Source of the DNA: Notamacropus eugenii
Taxonomy: Eukaryota; Chordata; Mammalia; Diprotodontia; Macropodidae
Reading direction: 5' to 3'
Length of the DNA: 64,000 nt
Assembly (NCBI RefSeq): GCF_028372415.1
Contig: NC_092875.1
Coordinates: 57,958,919 to 58,022,918, forward strand
In this document: positions 37,092 to 52,759 of the stretch, one piece after another
Position numbering within the stretch: the first letter of the stretch is position 1
How the letters are laid out: each line of letters opens with the position of its first letter
Notes under the pieces: model-generated
Databases searched by the model: none
Told to the model about the DNA's origin: nothing
Seen by the model: only the letters and a program-made list of their open reading frames with translations
Translations under genes and position numbers: made by a program

Positions 37092-37572
37092 GTATGTCCC
37101 TTGGTTTCCTATGGGCCTAATTTGGAAATAGAGATCTTGGTTTGGGAGGGGGCCCAAGAATCAGTTGAGGATCCAGGGGAAAGAACACACACTAGGAGTC
37201 AGGTTCTGTTTCAGTCTCTGCCCCTGCTCTGATCTGTGTCTAATATTAGGCAAGTCATGTTACTTCTCTGGACTTCATTTTTCTCATCTGTAAAAGAGAG
37301 ATCATAACTGCCCTGTCTACCTGCCCTCTCTACCTTTTATTTGATTCAATTCAATCTAATAGAAATTATTGTGGATGTATGAGGTTCAGGTCTGTGCTTC
37401 TCATGTAAGCAGAAATGATATGATACTTCTTTTCTGGAGAACAAACTCCTTGTCTAATGAGAGGCAGAGGAAATGGGAGAGAGGAGCGATATCACACTTA
37501 CCCCAGTAAGTATGATGCATGAGATGGAGGAGGGAGAAGAGAAAGACAAAGTGTTCTAAGAAAAATGGAGGT

Positions 37573-40500
37573 TGGGAGGCAGAGCCAAGATGGTGGAATA
37601 AAGACAGGGACTTCCCTGAGCTCTTCCTCTAAACCCTTCAAATACCTTTAAAAATGATTCTAAATAAACTCTAAAGTAGCAGGACTCACACAAAGATAGA
37701 GTGAAGCAAATTTCCTGCCCAAAGCAATTTGGAAGGCTGACAGGAAAGGTCTGTTGCACCAGGGTGAGACAGGAGAACCATAGTGGCAGTTTCCAGGGAT
37801 CTCAGGCCAAAAACAACTTAGAAGGTCACTAAGAATGGTCCATGCCAGCACAGCTCTAGCCACTGAAAACCTGGAACAGGCCTTGGGAGTTATTCAATTA
37901 GGAGTAGCAGCTGCTTCTGGAGCTCTTAGCCAATAGGTAGTAAGGGGATTGAACAACTGGTCAGAAGGAGATTACAGGGGTCTTTCTGCTAACATTGACC
38001 AGGAAATTATTGCTTTGCCCATACTTGGATCCAGGTCAAAGTTCTAGGTGTTAGTCCCAGGATAAGGAGGAGCACTAGTATGGCAGAACTTATGGCCACA
38101 GTGGAGAGGAGACTCTCCTCACATTTCCAGGGCAGAAAAGAGTACTTGTGGTCACACACAGGCCAGGAGAGTAGTAAATACCTCTCTTTAGAAGTGTGAG
38201 AAGAACTGAAAACTTATGAGATCCTACAAGTATCTCTGAAAATAGCTGCACAAAGCTCCTGAAGCTTTGGACAGTGCACACTCCACCCCGAAAGCATAGC
38301 ACTACTTTAACAAAGAGCAAAAAGTCTAGTAATAGGTTGGGCAATAAGAAAACAATGGGAAAACTCTAACTATGGAAAGTTACTGTGATGACAGGGAAGA
38401 TCAAAACACATTCAGAAGAAGACAACAAAGTTAAAACTCCTAGATCCAAATCTTCGAAGAAAAATATAAATTGTTCTCAGTCCACAGAAGACCTCAAAAA
38501 AGATTTTGAGAAGTAAGAGAGGTGGGGGAAAAATTGGAAAGAGAAATAAGAGTAAATTAAGAAAATCATGAAAAATGAGTCAAAAGCTTGGTAAAGGAGA
38601 TACAAAAAAAAAAAACACAACAAAAAACACTGAAGAAAATATTACCTGAAAAACAGACTAGCCCAAATGGTAAAAGAAGTCCAAAAAGACAAAGAGGAAA
38701 GGAATGCATTAAAAAGCAAAATTGGTCTAATGGAAAAGGAGGTCCAAAAGCTCACTGAAGAAACTAATTCCTTAAAAATTAGAATGGAACAAATGGAAGC
38801 TAATGACTTTATGGCAAATCAATAAGCAATAAAACAGAATCAAAAGAATGAAAAAATAGAAGACAATGTGAAATATCTTATTGGAAAAAACAACTGACCT
38901 GGAAAATAGGTACAGGAGAGATAATTTAAAAATTATTGAACTACCTGAAAGCCATAATCAAAAAAAAAAAGTGTAGACATAATCTTTCAAGAAATTATCA
39001 AGGAAAACCTCCCTGTATTCTAGGACCAAAGTGTAAAATAGAAATTCAAAGAATCCATTGATCACCTACTGAAAGAGATCTCAAAATGAAAATTGCCAGA
39101 AATATTATAGCCAAATTCCTGAGTTTCCAGGTCAAGGAGAAGCTACTGCAAGCAGCCAGGAAGAAACAAGTCAAGTATCATGGAGCCACAGTCAGGATAA
39201 CATAAGATTTAGCAGTTTCTATATTAAAGAATCATAGAGTTTGGAATATGATATTCCAGAGGAGAAAGGAGCTAGGATTACGTTCAGGAATAACCTACCC
39301 AGCAAAACTGATAATCCTTTAGGGGGAAAAATGGATCTTCAATGAGATAAAGGGCTTTAAAATATTCATTATGAAAAAAGCAGAGCTTAATAGAAAATTT
39401 GACTTTCAAATACAAGATTCAAGAGAAGCATGAAAAGGTAAATAGAGAAGGGAAACCATAAGGGACTTAACAAGATTAAACTGTTTATATTTGTAACTCA
39501 TAAGACTTTTTTCATTATTAGGGTAGTTAGAAAGAGTATATATAAATAAAGGGCACAGGGGTAAAGTGAATATGAAGGGATAATATCTAAAAAATAAATT
39601 AAAGGGTCAGAGAGGAATGTACTGGGAGAAAGAAAAAGGAAGAGCTATAATGGGGTAAATTATCTCATATAAAAGGGACAAGTAAAAGCTTTTACAATGT
39701 AAGCAAAGTGTGGGAAGGTGATGAGGAGTGAGTGAACCTTACTCTCCTAAAAATTGGCTCAAACAGGGAACAGCATACATATTCAACTGCGTATAGAAAT
39801 CTCTTACCCTACAAGAAAGAATTAGGGAATGGGAATAAGAGAAGGGGGGTTGATAAAAGGGAGGGAAAATTGGGGAACAGGATAGTCAAATGTAAAACAC
39901 TTTTGAGGAAGGACAGGGTGAAAGAGGAGAGAACAGAATAAACTGATGAGGGACAGGATGGAGGGAAATATGGTAGCAATAATAAGTATGAAAAAAATTT
40001 AAGCAAGTTTCTCTGATAAAGGCCTCCTTTCTCAGACATAGAGAGAACTGAGTAAAATTTATAAAAATAAGAGCCATTCAACCAATAGATAAATGATCAA
40101 AGGATATAATGTTTTCAGATGAAGTAATCAAAGTTATCTATAGCCAAATGAAAAAATACTCTATTTCATTATTGATTGGAGAAATGCAAATCAAAACAAT
40201 TCTGAGACACTATTCATACCTATTAGATTGACTAATAGGATAGAAATGTAGACAGATGTTGGAAGGAATGTGGGAAAAATGAGACATCAATGCACTGTTG
40301 GTAGAGTTGTGAGCTGATTCAACCATGCTGTAGAATAATTTGGAGCTATTTGAACAAGTTATGGTATGTGATTAAGATGGAATATTCTTGCACTGTATGC
40401 TCTCAGAAAAACCTGGAAAGGCTTGCATAGGCTGATGCAAAGTAAAATGTACTGTGTACAAAGTAGCAGCAATATTCTAAGATGTTTAGCTGTGAATGAA

Positions 40501-40840
40501 TTATCTATTCTCAGCAATACGATGATCCAAGACAACTGTGAACAACTTATGATGAAAGATATATTCATCCCCAGAGAAAGAACTGGTGGTACCTGAATAT
40601 AGATTGAAGCATACTTTTTTAAACTTTCTTTTGCTTGAGATTTTTCTTGTCTGTGTTTTCTTTCACAATATGACTTATGGAAATGTTTTGCATGATTACC
40701 ATGCAAAACCTTTATCAAATTGTGTGCCGTCTCAATAGGTGAGGAGGGGTGGGGAAGGAAGAAGGGAGAGAATTTAGAATTCAAAGTTTTAAAAATGAAT
40801 ATTAAAATTATTTTTATATTTAACTGGGGGAAAAAAACCA
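37573..40840 (+). mobile_element. L1 lacking most of ORF2, with target duplication
   Basis: Flanked by AAAAATGGAGGT (37561-37572) and AAAAATGAAGGT (40841-40852), one mismatch. The 5' UTR begins ggcagagccaagatggtgg. A stop-ridden ORF1 lies at about 38560-39330 (EVQKLTEETNSLKIRMEQME is readable), followed by inter-ORF sequence. A direct jump at about 39985 leads to the ORF2 C-terminus and 3' UTR. Endonuclease and reverse transcriptase are absent, so it moved, or decayed, as a non-autonomous form. Confidence 0.75.
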
Positions 40841-40852
40841 AAAAATGAAGGT

Positions 40853-42400
40853 GAGAGAAATCCCATTTAATTGGGGTGGTCTGGGAAGACCTAGAAAAGG
40901 AAGCCTTTGAGGTGGAGCCTAAAGAAAGAAAGGCAGAAGTCAGGAAGGAATGAGTTAATCATATTTGGGACAATGTGTAGGAATATATACTGGTAGGAGA
41001 AAGGAGGGGTAGGTATGCAGAGAGTTAAAAGTCCAGTATTGATGGAGGAATCTGAATGTGTGAATGGAGGCACAAAGCTAGCTCACCAGCCAGATGACCA
41101 TTGGGATTCAAAAAGATTGTGGCAAACAGAAATGTTGAGCTGAATTTAATATGATAAATTTCATTGTGGATCAAATTATATTTGGGAACAAATAGTCATT
41201 TTAACAAGTACAAGATAGAGAGGTGCAGCTAGATAGATGCTAATCTCAAGAAAAAACCAGTCCTATAACATGGTAACTAAGAAAGTTAATAGAATTTGAG
41301 GCACATTGACAGAGGCATAAAGTTCAAGACTAGGAAAAAATGGTTCTGCTTGGTTGGATTTTGCTGAACAAAGACTCTGCCTTGGTTGGCCCACATTTGA
41401 GTATTGTGTTCAGGTCATGGTACTATACTTGAGGAAGGCATTGATGAGGCAGAGGGCAAACAAAATGACAAAGGACCTGGAGTTCCCGTAATGATGTGAT
41501 TGGTCAAAGGAACAAGGGGAGAGAGGAGAAGAAAAGAAGAAAACAGCAATTGTTTTCTTTGTGTATAGGAAGGGTTGTGACATGAAATGAGGATCAATCT
41601 TTTCTTATTAAGCCCAGAAGACAACGGGTGGAAGCTGCAAACACATAAATTCAGTCTCCATGTCAGGGGAAGAAACTTTCTGAAGGGAGCTCTCTCAAAG
41701 TGAAAGTTTCATCATCTGTAAAATGGGCATGATCATAGAGCTTCCTTCACAGTGTTGTATAGTCTGTGGGATGCTTCCTCCTAGAAGTTCCTTTGGTGCT
41801 GAGTCAGAGCCAGGAGGCCATGGTTGCCCAGTTGTTGGAGAAGGCTTACAAACAGAGAAGACAAGGGCAGCACTGATAGGTAAACAAATAGCTTGACACT
41901 GATCCCCTGTATTTGGGATAGACAGTGTAACAGAATGGACAAGGATTCAGAAAGTCCTGGGATCGGGTACCACTTCAAGTCCATTCTATCTATATGTCAC
42001 TTAACTCTGGATCATGAGATAATTAATTCTTTAAGACTAGAAGGTGCCAAGCTGCATGAGTAGAGGGAGTTTTCCCCTAAGGAGCTCTCTGTACTCATAA
42101 AATCATACGTCTATCATGTAGCTGAAGCTCAGCCTAGAGAAGAGGATGTATGGATACCAGTTTACTCTCAGATTATTAACTGGCAAATTAAGGAACTCTT
42201 AGGCATGGTCCTATTTGGTGTGACTGTTAAGGAACCTGACACTGAGGGGATTTAGTCAATGACAGTGGAAAGATTGCTGACGCTCAAGTCAGGGGGCTTG
42301 GCCTCAAAACCCTTTCTGTAGGTGATGTTGGGTAAGTTGTATAACCTCTCTGGGCCTCAGTTTCCTCATCTGAAAAATTATGGCATTCTACTTCTGAAGT
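40853..42400. other. Intronic sequence, no exon seen
   Basis: 40860-41090 resembles an old interspersed repeat. The rest appears unique. CYP4F exons 4-8 should lie between 37091 and 45893 but were not found. Confidence 0.4.
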
Positions 42401-42401
42401 G

Positions 42402-42635
42402 GGTAACTAGGTGTCACAGTGGATAGAGCACTGGCCCTGGAGTGAAACCTGAGTTCAAGTCTGGCCTCAGATACTTATTACCTGTGTGACCCTGGGAAAG
42501 ATACTTAACTCTGTTTGCCTCAATTTTCTCAGCTCTAAAATGAGTTGGAAAAGGAAGTGGCAAACAACTGCAGTATCTTTGCCAAGAAAACCCTAAAAGT
42601 GTTCACAGAAGTCAGGTACAAATGAAAAATGACTA
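42402..42635 (+). repeat. tRNA-derived marsupial SINE, full length
   Basis: Head gtcacagtggatagagcact, A/B-box-like region with gagttcaagtctggcctcag, gtgtgaccctgggaaagat, and tail aaatgaaaaatgactaaac. Confidence 0.8.
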
Positions 42636-43037
42636 AACACTTCTGATAGCCCTTCCAGCTCTAGGGTCCCATGATCTTATGAACTTGTTTGGGTCATGGC
42701 TAAAGCAAAGATAAGGTTTCAGACAGAAGGAAGGGTCCAGATTCCTAGCAATTCCTTCCCAATGTTCTCTTTAGTTCTTTCAAGGTCTTTACATTCCCTC
42801 ACTCAACAGATGGAGGAACTATCCCTCAATTTCCCTTCTTCTGTTCCTGACTTCATAGCTTCATGGGAGGGCATATTCTGGGGGACTCTTCGGGGAAAGT
42901 AAACAGGTTGGAGATAAAGGGAGATGTCAGACAAAGGGCAGAAAATGACTCCAGACTCCAGTCAGCCCCTCTGCCCCCCTGGCTTCTTCCTCCTGCCTCC
43001 TCGGATGTGAACTTCTCCCTCTCCATTCTTCCCCCAG

Positions 43038-43173
43038 ACTCACAATTCCAAAGAGCTGTACACAGTCAGTGGTCTACAGCTTCAGAGATGTGTGCTGCTC
43101 TTGGATCAGGGCCTGGTGCGCCATGATACGCACTTGCACCTCAGTTACATCAAGCCAGTCCTCTTGGCCTCAG
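43038..43173 (+). pseudogene. Possible CYP4F-like exon 3 variant
   Basis: Open 136-bp segment between TTCCCCCAG and CAG|GTAGA, in the same phase as exon 3 (145 bp) but three codons shorter. Only the end (SYIKPVLLAS) resembles CYP4F exon 3; the first half does not. It could instead be an exon of something else or a chance open stretch. Confidence 0.35.
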
Positions 43174-43439
43174 GTAGACTTCCCTCCTCCTTGCTCCCCT
43201 TTGTCTCCTTCCCGCTGAAAGGCTTGGCTGTGCTCCCCAGGGACAGGGAGAGAAGGAAGGAATGAGTAGGAGCTGGCTCCAGAAACAGCAGGGGAAAAGA
43301 AAATCTTACTTAAGGTAACTTTGTCTCCTGTTTATCTGGGCTCCCTTGGATCTCATTCCTTTAGCCAGCTGCTATGACTGGACCCTAGCCCTGGGGTCTG
43401 TCTGGTCTCCATCTGTGACTTCTCTGAGTCCAGAGCTCT

Positions 43440-43975
43440 CACTGCATTGGGCCACATCTGGGTTGTATCTGAGCTGTGTGGAGGTTGTATGTGGGGACAT
43501 GTTTCAGATTGTCCTAGGCCATGTCTAAGCTGTATTGGTGCCATGTTTGGGGCTTCCTCTGGTCACATTCAGAATGTATCTGAACTGTGTCTGTGATGTA
43601 TTGGTGGTATGTTTGGGGCTGTGTCTCAGGAGGTTCAAAGCCATGTCTGAGCTGTGTTGATGCTACCTTTGAGGCCATACCTAAGACTGTTTAGGATTGT
43701 ATTTGGGCTTTATGGTACCATGTTGGAAGGCCATGATTTGGGCTCATGTCACTTATACTTGTGGCAGATTTGGGGGCATGTCTAGGCTGTCCCTGGAACC
43801 TCATATATATTATGTTCAAAGCCATGTCTGGGCTGTGATGAGGGCTATATTTAGACTTGTATCTAGAATACTTTTCCTGAATTGTATCCAGAGTCAAGAC
43901 TAAGAGATGTCTGGATCATGTTTATATGGGGGCATCTGGTCTTTACAGTAATGGTATGTCTAGGTCATGTCTTAT
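43440..43975 (+). repeat. Degenerate GT-rich minisatellite
   Basis: About 13 loose copies of a roughly 40-bp theme gccatgtctgagctgtgt...atgtttggggc. The phrase gccatgtct recurs at 43521, 43641 and 43821, with many variants (gccacatct, gtcacattc, gccatacct). Confidence 0.65.
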
Positions 43976-44083
43976 GTTCCATAGGTTGGTGGGGGACAGG
44001 GAGACATTCATGCCCTGTTGAGACTATATAGAATTCTGCACCATATATCCACAGATATAATCTCTAAAGCCCTGCAATTAGAA

Positions 44084-44737
44084 CTGGGGAGGGGAGGAGC
44101 CAAGATGGCGGAGTAGAAAGACACACATGTGCTAGCTCCGAAACCCACAGCCCATAAAATCTCTGTAAAGAAGAACTCCCAACAAATTCTGGAGCAGCAG
44201 AAGCCACAGAACAACAGAGCAGATAAGATTTCTGTTCCAGAGAGGCCTGAAAACCTGACGTGAAAGGTCCGTCATGCACCAGACCCAGAGCAGAGCCCAG
44301 CCCTGCCTTGGCCATGCAGCACTGAGAGGAGCAGATCCGAGCAGGCTTCAGGGACAGAATCTCCAGCAGCAACACAGGTCCCTCCACCCACAGGTGACAA
44401 GGGTTGGTGAGAGGGCCTCTTTGGCTGCTCGAGAGGGGAGTGGGGTGTCCTCATAACTCAGGCCCCCTCGGGAGGCAGCAGCAGAGGCAGCAGCGGACAG
44501 GGGCTCCCAAAGTAGGCAGGAGCTCAGATCCATTATTGAAGGTCTCTGCATAAACCCCCTGAGGGAACTGAGCCCCATGTGGCAGCTCTGCCCCCACCTG
44601 AGCACCTGAATTTAATCTCACACTGAATAGCAGCCCTGCCCCCGCCCAAAGCCCTGAGGCTGGGAAGTAGCATTTGAATCTCAGACCCCAAGCCCTGGCT
44701 AGGCGGATCTGGAGGCATGGTGGGTGTGGAAAGGAAA
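44084..44737 (+). mobile_element. L1/HAL1 5' UTR only (3'-truncated)
   Basis: Starts ggggaggagccaagatggcg and matches the reverse complement of 53815-54613 through its end at gaggcatggtgggtgtgg. It stops just before where ORF1 would begin. No ORF1 follows. Confidence 0.75.
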
Positions 44738-44857
44738 TATGTGTTAGATAGATACAGATAGATATGATTGATAGTTTAGAGAAGAATAAAGATAGAAATA
44801 AGTATAGATGAGAAAAAGAAAGGAGAATTGAAAGGAGAAGGAAGAGGGAAAAGAGAG

Positions 44858-44910
<53 letters not shown>

Positions 44911-44913
44911 TGG
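44738..44913. repeat. TAGA-type and (TG)n microsatellites
   Basis: 44750-44810 has TAGATAGATA-like units; 44861-44912 is a nearly pure TG run of about 26 units. Confidence 0.85.
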
Positions 44914-45284
44914 TTCCCAGAGGCTATTACTAGGTATATCAGATTCTGGCTATACTTTAGAGTATCTATGATTGTTTCCAGATTTACCAAGAGATATCAC
45001 ATATGCTAGAAGACCCAAAAGTTTTGGAGGGTCTCTAAAAACAGAGAATATGTATACTTTTAGATAAAAGTCTCTTCTAATTCAGGGATTCTGCATCAGT
45101 GAAAGCCATATCTATTTTCATCTGGGAGGGCTCTGAGATTCTAGATACATCAGAAGGCCTTCAGGGGAGGTGGGTTTTGTTCTAGGTTCCATGGGAACTA
45201 TGGAAAGTTGTTTTAGGTTTATCAAAGTGTTCTTTTGTGGTGATATGCCCTCTATATGTAACTTGTTTGATATTCACAATGACC

Positions 45285-45440
45285 AGGTTAGTTGCTGTCA
45301 CCATTTTATAAAGGAGGAAACTGATGTAGATAGAGTAAGTGATTTGCCCAGAGTCACAGGGCTATTGTCTGAGGCTAGATTTGAGCTCAAGTCTTTCTGA
45401 CTTCCAAATTCTGTGCTCTTCCACTGTGTCACCTAAGGGA
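45285..45440 (-). repeat. MIR-type SINE, antisense
   Basis: Antisense core: aaggaggaaactgatgtaga, gatttgcccagagtcacagg, gatttgagctcaagtctttc. Confidence 0.6.
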
Positions 45441-45831
45441 GTGGTTCTAGGTAAAAAGGGGGTTGGAGGGCTCTGCCTTAGAACATCTAAGTAGGCTCTC
45501 TCATTGGAAAGGAAAGGGTCAAGAACTCATAGAGAGGGGTCTGTTCTAGGATGAAGATGGAAAGACTCTATCAAAGACATCCAGGCAGAAGCTGACACTT
45601 TCATGTTTAGAGGTAAGCTTCAAATGGGACAGAAGGGGTAGGACTGAGCGTGCTTGGGGAAGAGCTGGGATTTTCCATGTGCATCTCATCCCTGCCATCA
45701 GCCCCACTGACCCTCGCTTGAACTAGGGTTAGCCTGGACAGTGTTTCAGCAATTCCTTGCACAGGTCAAGACCTGGAGCAGAGCCTAATGTTGGGAGATG
45801 GGGGGATATTCTTTCCCCTGGATCATGATGA

Positions 45832-48141
<2,310 letters not shown>

Positions 48142-48374
48142 AACACTTAAATATGCAATATATTGGCTTTTACTTTGTGTCTCCTTGCCTACAGACTTGG
48201 AGGACTAGGGCCAAGAGAGAGAAGCCAGGATTTTGTGTGCTTAGGTCCAGGCTCTGGGGTACAACTGTTCCTGTTTTCAGTCCTAGATATACCTGGACTC
48301 AAACATGAGATCCCTGAGATTTGATTTTCTGCAGCATCAAGTCCTAGGTTGGGCAGAATGCTCAGCTTGGAACC

Positions 48375-48540
48375 AACACAACCTGGGTTCAAATCCTACC
48401 TCATATTCCTACTAGTTGTGTGACTCCGGAAAGGTCAATTAACTTCTCAGGGGCCTCAGTTTCCTCAGCTGTAAATTGAGAGGACCAGACTCAATGACCT
48501 CTAAGGGCTCTTCTGGCCTAAATCTCTGATCCTATGACTA
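48375..48540 (+). repeat. MIR/THER-type SINE
   Basis: cctgggttcaaatcctacct, ctagttgtgtgactccgg and ggcctcagtttcctcagctg in order. Part of it is shared with 3090-3150 of the duplicated unit. Confidence 0.65.
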
Positions 48541-48544
48541 TATC

Positions 48545-49535
48545 CTAAGTGTTTGTAGTGCTGTCATGTTTAATGTAGCTTAATTTTCTTTAAAATGTGT
48601 TTGCTGATGGATGGTCTCTCTAGAATTAGGGATCCCATGAGAATAGTTCTGCCTAATAGGACCCTTATGGCAGAGAGAGCATCTAGACCTACTGGAGGGA
48701 GGCAGTTGATGATGATACATTTATGCTGAGATGTATCATGTCATAGGGAAAGAAAGCTGATCTCAGAGACAAAATGACCTGAATTCCTAAGGACCTGAAT
48801 AGGATATTGGTTCCTGAGAGGCACAGAGACTCACCAAATTGTGTCTTCCATTGTTTTTGCCATCACAGAATAGGACTTCATCAACAGGGTTTTCTCAGAG
48901 TTTGTGCCCAATGTTTTTCTTGCAGTTGAATTCCTTGTCTGCTTTGATGATCCCACTACAACTTCATCCAAATTTCCTCCTCGGTTTCAATCCAGCATCA
49001 CCTACTGCTTGCTATAATCTCAAACTGATTGTCATGTAGGGTATCTCAAACTTAACCTCACCTGACATTGCGTCTCTCACCACCCTGAACTCATCTCTTC
49101 TCCAAACTTCCCTATGTCTTTTGAGAGAATCACCATCTTTCCAGTCACCCAAGTTTGTAAACTTCTGGTTATACAGGTCTAATAATTGGAAGGGCAAGGT
49201 GGTGGTGTGAGAGCTAAATACTTCCTTTTTCTAGCTCTTATCCTCTGCCCCTTGGAAGAAGAGATTTCCTTTCAAGCCTGATATGGGAACAAGCAGTGAG
49301 AAAAGGGAAGTTCCTGAGGTAATCACCTCAGGGAAACAGACTCCCAGCTTACTTATAAAATTTTCCCCACAAATACTAATAACATCTAGGCCTGGTCTAG
49401 ATACTCTTCCTTTTTCTATGCTTTTGGGAAGCTATAAAATATTAATCAATTTTCTCTTCTGTACAATACCAAGCCCCAAAGCTGGGAAGGTCTCAACAAT
49501 TATAAATCTCTGTCTCTCTTTTTGTCTCTCTCTGC
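48545..49535. other. Intergenic sequence between pseudogene and L1 cluster
   Basis: No exon or clear repeat recognised; small ORFs on both strands show no domain. Confidence 0.4.
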
Positions 49536-49537
49536 CA

Positions 49538-49539
<2 letters not shown>

Positions 49540-49621
<82 letters not shown>

Positions 49622-49661
49622 CCCTCTCTCTCTCTCTCTCTCCCTCTCTCTCTCTCTCTCT
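49540..49661. repeat. (TC)n microsatellite with CCC interruptions
   Basis: About 120 bp of TC dinucleotides interrupted by ctccct steps. The Arg-Glu and Ser-Leu ORFs over it are artefacts. Confidence 0.95.
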
Positions 49662-50049
49662 GTCACTGTAAACATTTATACCTTGGGTACTGGCAAACAC
49701 CACAAATAATCAGGGCTTTGTACTTTTGTTGATTTTTTAGGCTTATAAAAGTGATGGAGAAAATGTTAATAATACAGATTAAACTTAAAAGTATGTTACA
49801 TATACACTTTTTTCCCTGAGGGTCACTTGTTAAACATTTGACAGCATATATCTCCATATTTAACATAGTAGCCTTGCATAGTGAATAGTTTACAGGACTT
49901 AGAGTCAGAAAGATGGGGATTGAAACTACCTCTATCTCCTAATAGCTATGTAATCATGGGCAAATAATCATTCTGAGCTTCATTTGTCTCATTTTTGGGG
50001 GGTTAATTTTCCTTGTATCCTCAGTGCTTAACATGGTACATAGCACATG

Positions 50050-51690
50050 TTTGTTGACCTGACTTTTATAGTGAAAGGGAAAGTGGATGATGAAGGTGAT
50101 GGGCAATGCTTGAACCTCACTCTAATCAGAATTGGTTCAAAGAGGGAAGAATACATACATGTGCATGCATGTGCACACACACATATGTACTCAGTTGGGT
50201 ACAGAAATCTATTTTACCTAATAGGGAAATAAGAGAGGAAGCGAATAAGAGACATGAATTGGAAAATAAAAGGTAGGTTGGATTAAAGGCTGCAGTGATC
50301 AGAAGCAAAACAGTAGGAGTGATAACTTAAAAAGTGAAAGAAAAGGATAAATAGATGATAATATTATGAAAGAAATGCACAGTTAGTAATCACAACTGTG
50401 ATTGTGAATAGGATGAACTCACTCATAAAATGGAAGTAGACAGCAGAATGATTTAAAAATCAGAATCTGACTATATGTTGTTTATAAGTCATATACTCGA
50501 AACAAAGAGATACACACAGTTAAAATTAAGGGCTAGAGAAGACTCATGTTTCAGCTGAAGTAAAAGAGGCAAGGGTAGTAATTGTGATCTCAGACAAAGC
50601 AAAAGCAAAAAGATCCCTAATTTTAAAAAAATAATCAGAGAAATTACATTTTGCTGAAAAACACCATAGACAAAGAAGTAATATGCAAAGAAAAACTCAG
50701 CAAATTTCTCTGATAAAGGTCTTATTTTCTTTCTTTCTTTTTTCTTGAAGTGGAAATTTATTGTTGTATACTTTGAATCTTCTCTTATGTTTTACTGTGC
50801 ACATGGCATACTTATTTTTTTCTTATTTTATATTTGTTTTTAATGTTCCTTTTTCTTTTCTTTTTTTATTTTTCAAATATATAATCAACTGAGCCCTATT
50901 AAAAAAAAATAAGAGTCATTCCCCAATCACTAAATGGTCAAAGGATATGAACAGGTAGTTTTCAGAAAAAGACATCAAAGCTATCTACAATCATAAGAAA
51001 AATGCTCTAAACCACTATTTATCAGAGCCTTGCAAATAAAAAGAATTCTGTGGTACCATCTCTCACTTATCAGAAATGACAAATACTGGAGAAGATGCAG
51101 GAAAGTATGTGCCCTAATGCAGTGTTGGTGGAATTGTGAACTGGTCCAACCATTCTGATAAAATTTGGAACCATTTCCAAAGGGCTATAAAATACTATTC
51201 ACCCATCAGCTGGGGAATGACTGAACAAGCTTTGATATGTGATTGAGATGGAATAACACAGTGCTGCAAGAAATTTTGAAAACAATTTCAGAAAATCTTG
51301 GGAAGAGTTAGATGGATTTATGCAAAGTGAAGTGACCAGAACCAAGAGAACATTGTACACGGAAACAGCAATATTGTAATGATGACCAAGTGTAAAAAGA
51401 TTCAGCTACTCTGATTAGTACAATGATTCAAGACAATTCCAAAAGACTCATGATGAAAAATTCTATCCAACTCCAGAAAGAGAAGTGATTAATTCTGCAA
51501 ACTGAAGTATAATTTTCTCACTTTATGTTTCTTGTTTTCTTTAGCATGATCATTATGGAAATATATTTTGCATGATTTCTCATGTATAAATGATATCATA
51601 TTACTTGCCTTCTCAGTGGGTGGCTAAGTGGTTGGAAGCAGGGAGAAAAGCTGGAACTCAACATTAAAAAAAGATTATTAAAAATAAATT
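50050..51690 (+). mobile_element. L1 lacking most of ORF2, degraded
   Basis: Inter-ORF and endonuclease start (50050-50690), a jump at about 50685 to the ORF2 C-terminal region (agcaaatttctctgataaag), an unrelated T-rich patch at 50733-50898, then 3' sequence to 51690. Confidence 0.65.
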
Positions 51691-52759
51691 CACAAATTTT
51701 TTTTAAATTTAACTTTTAACATTTATTTTCACAAAATTTTGGGTTACAAATTTTCTCCCCTTTTATCCCCTCCCCCCCCAAACCCACGCATTCTTATTGC
51801 CCCTGTGACCAATCTGCTCTCTCCTCTATCCTCCCTCCCTGCCCTTGTCTCTGTCTTCTCTTTTGTCCTGTAGGGCCTGATAGCTTTCTTGACCCCTTAA
51901 CCTGTATTTCTTATTTCCCAGTGGTAAGAACATTACATTTGATCCTAACACTTTGAGTTCCAACTTCTTTAGCTCCCTCCCTCTCCACCCCTTCCCCTTG
52001 GAAGACAAGCAATTCAATATAGGCCAAATCTGTGTAGTTTTGCAAATGATTTCCATACTAGTTGTGTTGTATAGGACTAACTATATTTCCCTCCATCCTA
52101 TCCTGTCCCCCATTACTTCTATTTTCTTACGGTCCTTTCCCTCCTCATGAGTGTAGACCTCGTATTGCATTCTCCTCCCCATGCCCTCCCCTCTATCCTC
52201 CCCCTCTTCCTGCTTGTGCCCCTGTTCCCCACTCTCCTGTATTATGAGATAGGTTTTCCTATCAGAATGAGTGTGCATTATATTCTTTCCTTTAGTGGAA
52301 TGTGATGAGAGTAGATCTCATGTTTTTCTCTTGCCTCCCCTCTTTATCCCATCACTAATAAGTCTTTTGCTTGCCTCTTTTATGAGAGATAATTTGCCCC
52401 ATATAACTTCTCCCTTTCTCCTCCCAATATTTCTCTCTCACTGCTTGATTTCATTTTTTTTTTAAGATATGATCCCATCCTCTTCAATTCACTCTGTGCA
52501 CTCTGTCTCTATGTATGTGTGCGTGTGTGCATGTGTGTGTGTGTGTGTACTCCCATCCAGCACCCAGATACTGAAATGTTTCAAGAGTTATAAATATTGT
52601 CTTTCCATGTAGGAATGTAAACAGTTCAACTTTAGTAAGTCCCTTATGATTTCTCTTTGCTGTTTGCCTTTTCATGGTTCTCTTCATTCTTGTGTTAGAA
52701 AGTCAAATTTTCTTTCCAGCTCTGGTCTTTTCATCAGGAAAATTTGAAAGTCTTCTATT

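Noticed and set aside
49493-49703. Arg-Glu repeat ORFs and the + strand Ser-Leu ORF
   Set aside because: Products of the (TC)n microsatellite; same reasoning for 59564-59984 over (GA)n.
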